A stretch of DNA of 64,000 nt. Source: JBILCM01 sp044353165. Lineage in GTDB: Bacteria; Bacillota; Bacilli; Paenibacillales; YIM-B00363. Positions within the stretch are counted from its first letter, which is position 1, and each line of letters starts with the position of its first letter. Positions 8,469 to 15,541 of this stretch are shown piece after piece. The position numbers and the translations under genes are program-made. Where the stretch lies: assembly GCA_044353165.1 (NCBI GenBank), contig JBILCM010000004.1:8055-72054 (forward strand). The letters are read 5' to 3'. The notes below the pieces were generated by a model, which saw nothing but the letters and a program-made list of their open reading frames with translations, had not been told where the DNA came from and searched no databases.

Positions 8469-9174
8469 CGTTATTTTTTACAACGGGTTCACAGAGCTTG
8501 TAGCCAATATTGCGAACCGTGATGATGTATTCGGGATTTCTTGCGTTGACTTCAATTTTGTCCCGCAAGTGACTCATATGCACATCAACAATCCGAGTGT
8601 CCCCGAGGAAATGATAATCCCATACCCCATGGAGCAGATGTTGTCGCGAGAGCACCTTACCTGGATGCTTCATCATGAACAGCAAGAGATCGAACTCTTT
8701 AGGGGTTAATTCAATAACTTGGCCATGATGCGTCACTTCGCGCTGATGCGGATGGACTGCGAGGGCTCCGATAGTGAGTACGTCTTCCTCGACGTAGCCT
8801 GGGATGGCCGTCGTTCGGCGGAGAATGGCTTGAATACGGGAGATCAATTCTTGCGGGGAGAACGGCTTCGTCATGTAGTCATCTGCCCCATTGTCCAAAC
8901 CGGCAATCTTGTCGGATAAATCTTGAAGTGCTGACACAATGATGATCGGCACGAAATTGCCTTGCGCACGAAGCTTGCGACAAACCTCAATCCCGTTCAT
9001 TCGGGGCAGCATCAAGTCCAGCACGATTAGATCCGGACGGAATGAGGCAATCACATCCCATACGGCTTCGCCATCGTGCGCGCACTGCACATCATATCCG
9101 GCCATTCTTACATTGAATTCAATTAACATCGCAATGGAAGGCTCATCATCCACAACTAAAATTTTATGTGTCAT
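8437..9174 (-). CDS. phoP: PhoP-like OmpR-family response regulator, orphan
   Basis: A 245-residue receiver plus winged-helix regulator. It has Asp9/Asp10, phospho-acceptor Asp53 (IVLDLMLP), a Lys in YMTKPFSP and the C-terminal box VRNIGYKL. The sequence resembles PhoP of Bacillales, the phosphate-starvation regulator. No histidine kinase is adjacent, whereas phoP is normally followed by phoR; here the convergent serC overlaps its 3' end by 32 bp. TTTACA-type repeats phased at 11 bp lie directly upstream, which supports PhoP identity and autoregulation. WalR is the main alternative. Family certain; the PhoP assignment is inference. Confidence 0.8.
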   Translation of the reverse strand: MTHKILVVDDEPSIAMLIEFNVRMAGYDVQCAHDGEAVWDVIASFRPDLIVLDLMLPRMNGIEVCRKLRAQGNFVPIIIVSALQDLSDKIAGLDNGADDYMTKPFSPQELISRIQAILRRTTAIPGYVEEDVLTIGALAVHPHQREVTHHGQVIELTPKEFDLLLFMMKHPGKVLSRQHLLHGVWDYHFLGDTRIVDVHMSHLRDKIEVNARNPEYIITVRNIGYKLCEPVVKNNAIGVSSRNPS

Positions 9175-9220
9175 CTTCTTTCATCTCCCCAAGGTCGAAT
9201 GCATCGGTACAAACAGACGA

Positions 9221-9283
9221 TGTAAATAAATTGTAAGCGTCACATATCAAGTCTGAATTAACCGTAAGTAAACGTAATGTAAA
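9221..9283 (-). promoter_or_regulatory. Pho-box-like phased repeats between phoP and trmL
   Basis: On the minus strand, TTTACA-like hexamers occur at 9278-9283 (TTTACA), 9267-9272 (TTTACT) and 9256-9261 (TTAATT), spaced exactly 11 bp. A second pair lies at 9232-9237 (CTTACA) and 9221-9226 (TTTACA), also 11 bp apart. This matches the tandem TTHACA pattern bound by PhoP dimers in Bacillus. Confidence 0.6.
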
Positions 9284-9305
9284 ATGTTCTGGAAGGAGAT
9301 GCGGC

Positions 9306-9770
9306 GTGGTTTTCCATATTGTGCTTGTTGAGCCCGAAATTCCAGCGAATACAGGGAACATATCGCGCACTTGCGCAGGGACGGGCGCCCACCTCCATCT
9401 GGTGCGACCGCTTGGTTTCTCCATCGATGATCGGGAGCTCAAGCGGGCAGGTCTTGATTATTGGCCAGCAGTAAACCTTCATGTGTATGATTCCTTCGCC
9501 GAAGTGATCGCGAACAACGACATCGCAAGAATGTTCTTCGCTACAACGAAAGGAAGTCGCCTATATACGGAGTTCACCTATGAAGATGGGGATATGTTCG
9601 TGTTCGGGAAAGAAACAGCCGGCTTGCCGGATTCGATTCTCTCGTTGGCTCCGGATCAGCGGATTCGCATCCCGATGAATTCACATATTCGTTCCCTGAA
9701 TTTATCGAATTCGGTTGCGATTGTGCTTTATGAAGCATTGCGACATACCGGTTTCGGGGATTTGCGGTAA
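9306..9770 (+). CDS. trmL: tRNA (cytidine(34)/uridine(34)-2'-O)-methyltransferase
   Basis: A SPOUT-class RNA methyltransferase of 154 residues, the minimal size typical of TrmL, which methylates the wobble-base ribose of certain tRNA-Leu species. The N-terminus has the EPEIPANTGNISRTCAGTG motif. The knotted SAM-binding C-terminus is visible as FVFGKETAGLP, IRIPM and SLNLSNSVAIVLYE. The GTG start at 9306 follows AAGGAGATG. It is transcribed away from phoP, sharing an intergenic region with Pho-box-like repeats, and ends in a strong hairpin. Confidence 0.93.
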   Translation: MVFHIVLVEPEIPANTGNISRTCAGTGAHLHLVRPLGFSIDDRELKRAGLDYWPAVNLHVYDSFAEVIANNDIARMFFATTKGSRLYTEFTYEDGDMFVFGKETAGLPDSILSLAPDQRIRIPMNSHIRSLNLSNSVAIVLYEALRHTGFGDLR

Positions 9771-9796
9771 GACGGTGACCCTAGTAACACAAAAAA

Positions 9797-9850
9797 ACTG
9801 ACCTCTGCGTGAACGAAATCGTTCGTGCGCGGGTCAGTCTTTATCTTTTA
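9797..9850. terminator. Terminator hairpin after trmL, possibly bidirectional
   Basis: ACTGACC (9797-9803) pairs with GGTCAGT (9832-9838) around an inner GAACGA/TCGTTC-type stem. T-rich sequence follows on the plus side, and seven As precede it, which become Ts on the minus strand. It can serve trmL and the convergent small gene. Confidence 0.8.
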
Positions 9851-9877
9851 TCAGGGGGTAATACGAATGGTCTTTGC

Positions 9878-9976
9878 TTAAATGCCGTTGGTCTTGTCTT
9901 CGTTGTAGGCTGCTGTGAGTATCACGCTTAAGAACAGGACGATAACGATCATAACAATCCAGAATGTAATCGACAT
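9878..9976 (-). CDS. 32-residue single-pass membrane microprotein
   Basis: A short frame encodes 32 residues beginning MSITFWIVMIVIVLFLSV. Residues 5-22 form one hydrophobic helix and the polar tail contains NEDKTNG. It is supported by a near-perfect ribosome binding site: AGGAGG ends 7 nt before the ATG. A possible -10 (TATAAT) lies on the minus strand at 10000-10005, which would give a very short leader. The gene is flanked by the trmL terminator. I do not recognise the family. Small membrane proteins of this kind are common in spore formers, but function is unknown. Confidence 0.6.
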   Translation of the reverse strand: MSITFWIVMIVIVLFLSVILTAAYNEDKTNGI

Positions 9977-10035
9977 AGGGCAACCTCCTTCTTGGTTCGA
10001 TTATACATAAATCACCATGGAATGAAAAGCGAACT

Positions 10036-10770
10036 TTATGTGTCGTCGAGGATTGCAGCGTATTCAACGAGCGCGGTTTCACCCGCGGTGCTTAATCCGT
10101 AAAGACCACGGTCCACTCGTTTGAACCAACCGTATACGTTATCTTGCAAGATGCGCGCCGCCTTGTCGCTGGCAATCAACTCACGCACTTGGCGCGGTGC
10201 GAGTTGACCGTGTCTGTGCAATGCATCGGCACAGCGCAACGCCTTCTCGCGATAAGCTGTCACAAGCTTACGGCCGCTCGATCCACCCTCATTATAATCG
10301 CCCGACCGTTCGCGAAATTCGCTCAACAATTTCATGGTGCGACGGCCAGGCCTTAGCGGGGAACGGAGCAGACCGGAACCTGCTTCACCGGGATGACAAT
10401 GCATCTCAACATGTGATGCCTTCCTGCGGTACAACTTGACCGTAAGCAACCCCAGACCTAATCGTAGGCACAGATTTCGCAATTGTGCTACTGCGAAAGA
10501 ACCTCTCCCACCCGTGTGTTCCGCTGCAACATACACATTCGGTGATGTGGCCAGACGATCGACCGCCTGTAATAGTAACGACAAATTGAATCGTCGTTTC
10601 AATTCCACGATGATCGGCCAAGCCTCTCCTTCCCGAACACCAACAACATCGCAGCGTCGTACTTCGCCTCGCACCGTATACCCTTGCCGCTCCAGCCATA
10701 TTTTGACGGGGACATACAGCTCGGTTTCTGTGGTCGCGCGCAATATCTTCTTCTCTTTGGGTGAGGTCAT
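10036..10770 (-). CDS. DUF2161 (PD-(D/E)XK nuclease-like) protein
   Basis: About 244 residues. The N-terminal half reads ETELYVPVKIWLERQGY, then CDVVGV, then IIVELKRRFNLSLLLQA; the E-D-ExK pattern is that of the PD-(D/E)XK nuclease fold and fits DUF2161 proteins, which are often annotated as phosphodiesterases. The C-terminal 70 residues resemble a winged helix. The ATG at 10770 is preferred, with GGAG 13 nt upstream; a TTG at 10782 is also possible. The gene lies 35 bp downstream of mazF in the same direction and may be co-transcribed. The substrate is unknown. Confidence 0.75.
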   Translation of the reverse strand: MTSPKEKKILRATTETELYVPVKIWLERQGYTVRGEVRRCDVVGVREGEAWPIIVELKRRFNLSLLLQAVDRLATSPNVYVAAEHTGGRGSFAVAQLRNLCLRLGLGLLTVKLYRRKASHVEMHCHPGEAGSGLLRSPLRPGRRTMKLLSEFRERSGDYNEGGSSGRKLVTAYREKALRCADALHRHGQLAPRQVRELIASDKAARILQDNVYGWFKRVDRGLYGLSTAGETALVEYAAILDDT

Positions 10771-10805
10771 GCGGACAATCAATCTCCAATTCTATAAAGC
10801 GATGT

Positions 10806-11144
10806 TTATCGTGAAAAAAAACCACTCACCCTGTCGAGCAGTTCCTTGATAAAATCATCCTCATCTGGAATACGATCCACAACATGCATCTGACGGGCAA
10901 GATAATCCAAACTTTTGATTTGATCCGTTAATACCGTACCTGTGATTTGATAACCATCGGGAATAGGGAGCTCGAAAGCGTAGTTTTTAACCTTGTTCGT
11001 GATGGGTGCAACGATCGCGAGGCCGGTTATGCGGTTGAAAGCTTGTTCTGTTAACACAATGCAGGGACGATGATTGGCTTGCTCTCTTCCAGCTTGAGGG
11101 TTCAGCTGGATCCAACCCAGATCGCCGCGACTCGGCACGTTCAA
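10806..11144 (-). CDS. mazF: MazF/PemK-family endoribonuclease toxin
   Basis: A 112-residue toxin of the MazF/PemK family. It starts with the characteristic RGDLGWIQLNPQAGREQANHRP core, then PCIVLTEQAFN, VAPITNK and TVLTDQIKSLD, where the TDQIKSLD stretch corresponds to the conserved TDQIRSLD-type segment. Such toxins cleave mRNA at short sequences when freed from antitoxin. The start overlaps the upstream antitoxin stop by 4 bp, the classic toxin-antitoxin coupling. It is not the housekeeping ndoA toxin, which has a different setting near alr. Confidence 0.92.
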   Translation of the reverse strand: MNVPSRGDLGWIQLNPQAGREQANHRPCIVLTEQAFNRITGLAIVAPITNKVKNYAFELPIPDGYQITGTVLTDQIKSLDYLARQMHVVDRIPDEDDFIKELLDRVSGFFSR

Positions 11145-11419
11145 ATTTCTTCTCTCCCTGCTAAACCAAACTCTATTTCTTGATGCCGTTGTGAATCTTT
11201 CTCCGCTTTGGACAACAAGTCAAGGTATTGCTTACGGATACGGTCTGCCTGTTCCATTTTGTCTTTTTCTATAGGCCGCAAGGTGATCTGATTTTCAAAA
11301 CATGTGATCTCCATTTCTGTCCCTTCTTCAATGCCTAAAGATTTGAGCATATGGGCGGGCAGACGCACCCCCATGCTATTCCCCCATCTTCGAATGGTTG
11401 ATGTACTCACGACCATCAT
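11141..11419 (-). CDS. mazE: MazE-like AbrB/SpoVT-fold antitoxin
   Basis: The N-terminal swapped-hairpin AbrB domain reads STIRRWGNSMGVRLPAHMLKSLGIEEGTEMEI, the signature of MazE/PemI antitoxins, followed by a charged C-terminal tail that would wrap the toxin. The ATG at 11419 or 11416 is favoured over the upstream TTG at 11452, because an AGAAGGGA ribosome binding site lies between them. A 4-bp overlap couples it to mazF. A perfect 26-bp palindrome lies 55 bp upstream and is a candidate autoregulatory operator. Confidence 0.9.
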   Translation of the reverse strand: MMVVSTSTIRRWGNSMGVRLPAHMLKSLGIEEGTEMEITCFENQITLRPIEKDKMEQADRIRKQYLDLLSKAEKDSQRHQEIEFGLAGREEI

Positions 11420-11473
11420 TCCCTTCTCTCGATTGATACGATTTTTAACCAAATTGTATCACCCACTTCTCCA

Positions 11474-11499
11474 CATGTATATATATAAGTATATACATG
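11474..11499 (-). promoter_or_regulatory. Palindromic candidate operator of mazEF
   Basis: A perfect 10-6-10 inverted repeat with CATGTATATA arms. On the minus strand it contains TATACT, a possible -10 element. AT-rich alternating palindromes are typical MazE binding sites. It also lies about 85 bp before the divergent prkA start. Confidence 0.55.
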
Positions 11500-11583
11500 G
11501 TGTTCGAAGGTATTCAGTTCATAGGAATTTGCATTTTTTTGCAAGCATACACTGAATTACAACCATGCTGGGGAGGGGTTGCC

Positions 11584-13458
11584 TTGGACATCTTGGGACG
11601 CATAGCACAATTTCGCAGCACAGAGGAACAACTCGCCTGGTCGGGCACGTTCGCACAGTATTTGGAGCTCGTTCGCGAACGACCCTATGTAGCCATGACG
11701 GCACACGAGCGCGTCTACGACATGATCAGAACAGCGGGTATCACGACGGTGGATGGAGTTACGCAGTACCATTTTTTTCAATCCGCTATCTTCGGTCTTG
11801 AACGTACATTGGAGCGACTCGTTGAAGAATACTTTCATTCCGCGGCGCGCAGGCTCGATGTGCGCAAGCGTATTTTGTTGTTGATGGGTCCGGTGTCCGG
11901 CGGGAAATCAACGATTGTGACGCTATTAAAGCGCGGGTTGGAGCAATTTTCCCGCACGGATCGGGGAGCGGTCTACGCGATCGAGGGGTGCCCCATGCAT
12001 GAAGAGCCACTGCATCTCATTCCACAAGGATTGCGCGCTGAGGTTGAGCGAGCACTTGGTGTTCGAATTGAAGGCAATCTCTGTCCCGCCTGCCAGATGA
12101 GGTTGCGCGTAGAGTACGGCGGGCGAATGGAAGAGATGCGGGTGAGACGGGTGCTGATCTCTGAAGAACAGCGCATCGGCATCGGCACGTTCTCCCCCTC
12201 AGATCCGAAGTCGCAAGATATCGCCGATCTGACGGGCAGCATCGACTTCTCGACGATTGCACAATTCGGTTCAGAATCCGACCCGCGCGCCTATCGATTT
12301 GACGGGGAGTTGAACAAAGCGAATCGCGGCATCATGGAATTCCAAGAGATGTTAAAATGCGACGAGAAATTTCTATGGCACTTGCTCTCACTCACCCAAG
12401 AAGGCAACTTCAAGGCGGGTCGTTATGCCCTCATCAGTGCAGATGAACTCATTATCGCTCACACGAACGAAGCGGAGTACAAGTCCTTCATCGCCAACAA
12501 GAAGAATGAAGCGCTCCAATCCCGCATGATCGTCATGCCGATTCCTTATAACCTTCGTGTGACCGATGAAGAGAAAATATACACCAAACTGATCGAAAAT
12601 TCGGATATGTCCCATATTCATCTTGCCCCGCATGCGTTGCGAGCTGCCGCCATGTTCTCGGTTATGACCCGACTGAAACCATCGAAGCAACAAGGCATGG
12701 ATCTCGTGAAGAAGATGAAGTTGTACGACGAGGCGACAGATATGAAGGAGATACAGCACGATTTTCTAGATGATGGCATGAGCGGTGTTGATCCGCGTTA
12801 CGTGATGAATCGGATTTCTTCTGCGCTCGTACGTCAAGATGTGTCATGTGTTAACGCATTTGATGTGTTGCGTGCGCTCAAAGATGGGATGGATCAGCAT
12901 CCTTCGATGACGCGAGATGAGCGGGAGCGTTATCTTGACTTGATCGCATTGGCACGCAAGGAATATGACACCATTGCCAAGAAAGAAGTGCAGAAAGCGT
13001 TCATCTATTCCTATGAAGCCTCGGCCAAGACGTTGTTCGACAATTATCTCGATCATATAGACACTTACTGCAACGGGGCGAAGAAGCGTGACCCGCTCAC
13101 AGGGGAGACGCTCGAATGTGATGAACGCTTGATGCGCCAGATTGAGGAACAAATTGGCGTGTCAGAGAATGCGAAGCGCGCGTTCCGTGAAGAAATTCTG
13201 ATTCGCATCTCAGCGTATGCCCGTCAAGGAAAGACGTTCGACTACAGCACCCACGATCGCTTGCGCGAAGCGATTGAGAACAAACTTTTTGCCGATTTGA
13301 AAGATCTCGTCAAACTCACCACTTCAACGAGAACACCCGACGAGATTCAACGGAAGAAGATGAATGAAGTCGCGCAACGGCTCATCGATAAACACGGGTA
13401 CTGCTCGATATGCTCGAATGAAGTGTTGCGTTATGTGGGCAGCTTGTTGTATCGGTGA
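11584..13458 (+). CDS. prkA: PrkA serine protein kinase / AAA+ protein
   Basis: PrkA-family protein of 624 residues, close to the Bacillus PrkA length (631). It has an N-terminal AAA+ ATPase module with Walker A GPVSGGKST at about 102-110 and a C-terminal PrkA domain. The family acts in sporulation in Bacillus and in stress responses in enterobacteria, where it sits with yhbH and spoVR homologues. A TTG start at 11584 is chosen because GGGGAGGGG lies just before it and the protein then begins MDILGRIAQF like Bacillus PrkA; the frame itself runs upstream to 11497. A CATACACT box at 11547-11554 resembles a SigE -10 element. Its 3' end overlaps the convergent carboxypeptidase gene by 77 bp. Confidence 0.94.
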   Translation: MDILGRIAQFRSTEEQLAWSGTFAQYLELVRERPYVAMTAHERVYDMIRTAGITTVDGVTQYHFFQSAIFGLERTLERLVEEYFHSAARRLDVRKRILLLMGPVSGGKSTIVTLLKRGLEQFSRTDRGAVYAIEGCPMHEEPLHLIPQGLRAEVERALGVRIEGNLCPACQMRLRVEYGGRMEEMRVRRVLISEEQRIGIGTFSPSDPKSQDIADLTGSIDFSTIAQFGSESDPRAYRFDGELNKANRGIMEFQEMLKCDEKFLWHLLSLTQEGNFKAGRYALISADELIIAHTNEAEYKSFIANKKNEALQSRMIVMPIPYNLRVTDEEKIYTKLIENSDMSHIHLAPHALRAAAMFSVMTRLKPSKQQGMDLVKKMKLYDEATDMKEIQHDFLDDGMSGVDPRYVMNRISSALVRQDVSCVNAFDVLRALKDGMDQHPSMTRDERERYLDLIALARKEYDTIAKKEVQKAFIYSYEASAKTLFDNYLDHIDTYCNGAKKRDPLTGETLECDERLMRQIEEQIGVSENAKRAFREEILIRISAYARQGKTFDYSTHDRLREAIENKLFADLKDLVKLTTSTRTPDEIQRKKMNEVAQRLIDKHGYCSICSNEVLRYVGSLLYR

Positions 13459-14206
13459 GGTCGATTCGATCCCAAGGGATTGCGTAGAAGTTATTGTTCA
13501 TTTCTTCCAACGTAAGATGTTGGTGAAAGGCGACATAAGCAATAGAACAATCGACATACCGGATATGCCAAGGTTCATAAGCGTATCCGGTGATGTGTTC
13601 TTTCCCTTCAGGGTAACGCATGACGAATCCATACGCATGGGCGTGGCGCGCAAGCCACTGTCCTTCGGGGGTGTCGGCGAAGCGAGGCAGCAGCATGAAA
13701 TCGACGGATGCGCTCGTTACATCCAGTGCAAGCCCGGTTTGATGCTCACTTGCGCCAGCTACGGCGCTGTATCGCGACACGTGTGCTTCTCCTTGACGCT
13801 GAAGTTTGAAGGCATATAGTGCTTGCTGGGTCGGGAACGAACGAAATCCCGAGACCGCGAGAAGCTGTATGCCTTGTGCTTGTGCAGCTTGGAATAACGC
13901 TTCCGCTGCACGGGCGGCAGGCTCGCGCAACAATCGTTTCTCATGCGCGCCATCGAAGGTAAACCGAATATCCGGTGTAGTTAGATCGTCCGGGCGATAA
14001 TGTGCTGGCAGATGATACGTTTTGTTGACGATGACACCAAGCGATGTGGCAGATGCAACACTCGCAAAGGGTAGCATTTGCTGGGCATCGAAGACGTTCT
14101 TGTGCACAGATATCGCATCCAAGCCCATCTCTAAGGTGTGCATCGGCAATGTCATGCCAACCCACAGCAACAATGAGATCATTTTAATGGAGTATTTTCG
14201 GATCAT
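13382..14206 (-). CDS. VanY-type D-alanyl-D-alanine carboxypeptidase (peptidase M15B)
   Basis: About 274 residues with an N-terminal signal or anchor segment (KMISLLLWVGMTLPM) and an M15B catalytic domain. The zinc and catalytic motifs SEHQTGLALD (SxHxxGxAxD) and EPWHIRYV are intact, predicting trimming of D-Ala from peptidoglycan stems outside the cell. The ATG at 14206, preceded by AAAGG, is favoured over upstream in-frame starts because it places the signal segment at the N-terminus. The last roughly 25 residues are read from DNA antisense to prkA and look non-conserved. The start overlaps the upstream DUF421-like gene by 23 bp. Confidence 0.9.
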   Translation of the reverse strand: MIRKYSIKMISLLLWVGMTLPMHTLEMGLDAISVHKNVFDAQQMLPFASVASATSLGVIVNKTYHLPAHYRPDDLTTPDIRFTFDGAHEKRLLREPAARAAEALFQAAQAQGIQLLAVSGFRSFPTQQALYAFKLQRQGEAHVSRYSAVAGASEHQTGLALDVTSASVDFMLLPRFADTPEGQWLARHAHAYGFVMRYPEGKEHITGYAYEPWHIRYVDCSIAYVAFHQHLTLEEMNNNFYAIPWDRIDLTDTTSCPHNATLHSSISSSTRVYR

Positions 14207-14681
14207 TGCTGCTGCCTTTCTGGCTGATGATAATACGGTCGCGATGATCGATCTGTGCCAAAGCGACACGTTCGATGGAAGGGATATCATAACTTTGGAG
14301 CAATTGAACGACCCAATCGATATCTTTGCCAAGCGGTTCGAGCGCAGAGGGCAACAGTTGCCCGTCTAGAATGAATGTATAGGTCTTGGGTTTTAATATA
14401 GCGGTTGAAGATTTCTCTAATGACACATGGTTAGGCTTCAGCAGTTGAATCGCAATCCGAGACATAAGTCCGAAGACAGCGAGGAGTGGCAAGCCATAGG
14501 AAATCTGAATTTGATCGGTTATGATGATGAAGGCACCGACGACACTCATGGTGAGACCTAAGATAACTTCGATGTAAGACAATTGAACGATGGTTTTGAC
14601 ATGAGATGATCGTATCCATAAGACCAGAATAAAAAAAACCGCCACCGCGCGGCCCATCCATCCCCAAAATTCTAGGTTCAT
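14184..14681 (-). CDS. DUF421/YetF-like membrane protein
   Basis: About 165 residues. Three hydrophobic segments (about 9-25, 38-56, 62-82) precede a soluble domain with KPKTYTFILDGQLLPSALEPLGKDIDWVVQLLQSYDIPSIERVALAQID. That resembles the YetF/DUF421 C-terminal fold, in which an ‘I.DG’ strand is followed by a helix and an ‘.E.A.LE’ strand. Function of the family is unclear; some members act in spores (YetF, YrbG types). The ATG at 14681 is preferred, with an alternative GTG at 14699. It overlaps and probably shares a transcript with the carboxypeptidase. Confidence 0.65.
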   Translation of the reverse strand: MNLEFWGWMGRAVAVFFILVLWIRSSHVKTIVQLSYIEVILGLTMSVVGAFIIITDQIQISYGLPLLAVFGLMSRIAIQLLKPNHVSLEKSSTAILKPKTYTFILDGQLLPSALEPLGKDIDWVVQLLQSYDIPSIERVALAQIDHRDRIIISQKGSSNDPKILH

Positions 14682-14794
14682 CTTTCTTTCAACCCCCACA
14701 GTTGTCCCGCTTGCATTGTCGATACCTTATTTTGGGCGGACTGTTCCGATTTTATTCGTTCACGCCACAATACTGGGGTGATCTGAATGAAAAT

Positions 14795-14824
14795 TTGACA
14801 TTATTAGAATAATATTAATATAAT
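14795..14824 (+). promoter_or_regulatory. dps promoter with PerR-box-like palindrome
   Basis: TTGACA (14795-14800) and TATAAT (14819-14824) are 18 bp apart. The spacer starts with TTATTAGAATAATAT (14801-14815), a near-palindrome matching the Bacillus PerR box (TTATAATNATTATAA) at 10 of 14 defined positions. Repression of dps/mrgA by PerR is known in Bacillus; here it is inferred. Confidence 0.6.
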
Positions 14825-14854
14825 AATAACTATAAATAAGGAGATGATGAGACC

Positions 14855-15310
14855 ATGAAAAATAACAATCCTCTAAACGCTGAAATTGTAAATCTGTTGA
14901 ATGTGCAAATTGCGAATTGGAGTGTTCTGTATATCAAATTGCATCATTACCATTGGTATGTCAAAGGGCCGCAGTTTTTTACACTTCATCTGAAGTTTGA
15001 AGAACTCTATAATGAAGCCGCTTTGCATGTGGATACTCTCGCTGAACGTGTGTTGGCAATCGGTGGGAAGCCGCTCGCAACAATAGCAGCTTATTTGAAA
15101 GTTTCATCAATTCTGGAAGCTGTGGGGACAGAACGTGCTGCCGATATGGTTCGCGCGATCGAGCAAGATTTTCGAATCTTGATCGAAGAGTTGCGATCAA
15201 CGATGGAACTTGCGCAACAAGCGAATGATGAGACCACATCGGACATGCTGCTTGCGATTCATACCTCGCTCGAGAAACATGTGTGGATGTTATCTTCGTT
15301 CAATGAATAA
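14855..15310 (+). CDS. dps: Dps-family DNA-binding/ferroxidase protein
   Basis: A 151-residue Dps/ferritin-like protein that would assemble into a 12-mer, oxidising and storing iron with hydrogen peroxide and protecting DNA. The ferroxidase residues fall in the two conserved stretches, the LHHYHWYVKGPQFFTLH region at about 29-45 and HVDTLAER at 58-65. An AAGGAG ribosome binding site precedes the ATG. It is monocistronic with a consensus promoter and a PerR-like site. The next gene downstream is a flavoenzyme behind a purine riboswitch, so the two may belong to an oxidative-stress neighbourhood. Confidence 0.95.
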   Translation: MKNNNPLNAEIVNLLNVQIANWSVLYIKLHHYHWYVKGPQFFTLHLKFEELYNEAALHVDTLAERVLAIGGKPLATIAAYLKVSSILEAVGTERAADMVRAIEQDFRILIEELRSTMELAQQANDETTSDMLLAIHTSLEKHVWMLSSFNE

Positions 15311-15342
15311 GCTCTCATATTAGAAAGACGGACATTCGCACC

Positions 15343-15371
15343 TTGACACATCAATTACGTTCGGATATTAT
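15343..15371 (+). promoter_or_regulatory. Sigma-A promoter for the riboswitch transcript
   Basis: TTGACA (15343-15348), 17 bp, TATTAT (15366-15371). Transcription would begin near 15378, about 33 nt before the P1 helix of the aptamer. Confidence 0.75.
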
Positions 15372-15410
15372 CGTAATGGCATCGATAATCGCATAAGATT
15401 CCATTACACA

Positions 15411-15514
15411 TTTCGTATATTCCTGAAGATAAGGTTCAGGGGTTTCTACACGGATCCGTAAAATCCTGGCTACGAAGGCGGCTTTGCCGTACCTTCAAGG
15501 CGCAGGATTTTTTT
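15411..15514 (+). promoter_or_regulatory. Variant purine riboswitch with overlapping terminator
   Basis: P1 is 15412-15417 with 15471-15476. P2 is 15421-15427 with 15435-15441. The J2/3 core GTTTCTAC is at 15442-15449. L2 has GATAAGG (15428-15434) and L3 has CCGTAAA (15456-15462), giving the GG/CC loop-loop contact. The ligand-pairing base aligned with xpt C74 is C (15470), a guanine-type specifier. Departures from consensus are G at position 73 (A in xpt) and disrupted lower P3 pairs. A terminator pairs 15461-15468 with 15503-15510 around an inner hairpin, followed by seven Ts. Because it consumes P3 and P1 3' strands, ligand binding should prevent termination (ON switch). Confidence 0.85.
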
Positions 15515-15541
15515 ATTTCACAAGGAAGGGTCTGATTTGAC

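Noticed and set aside
15411..15515. Adenine riboswitch
   Set aside because: The ligand-pairing position aligned with residue 74 is C, not U, so a plain adenine specificity is unlikely despite the ON-type layout.
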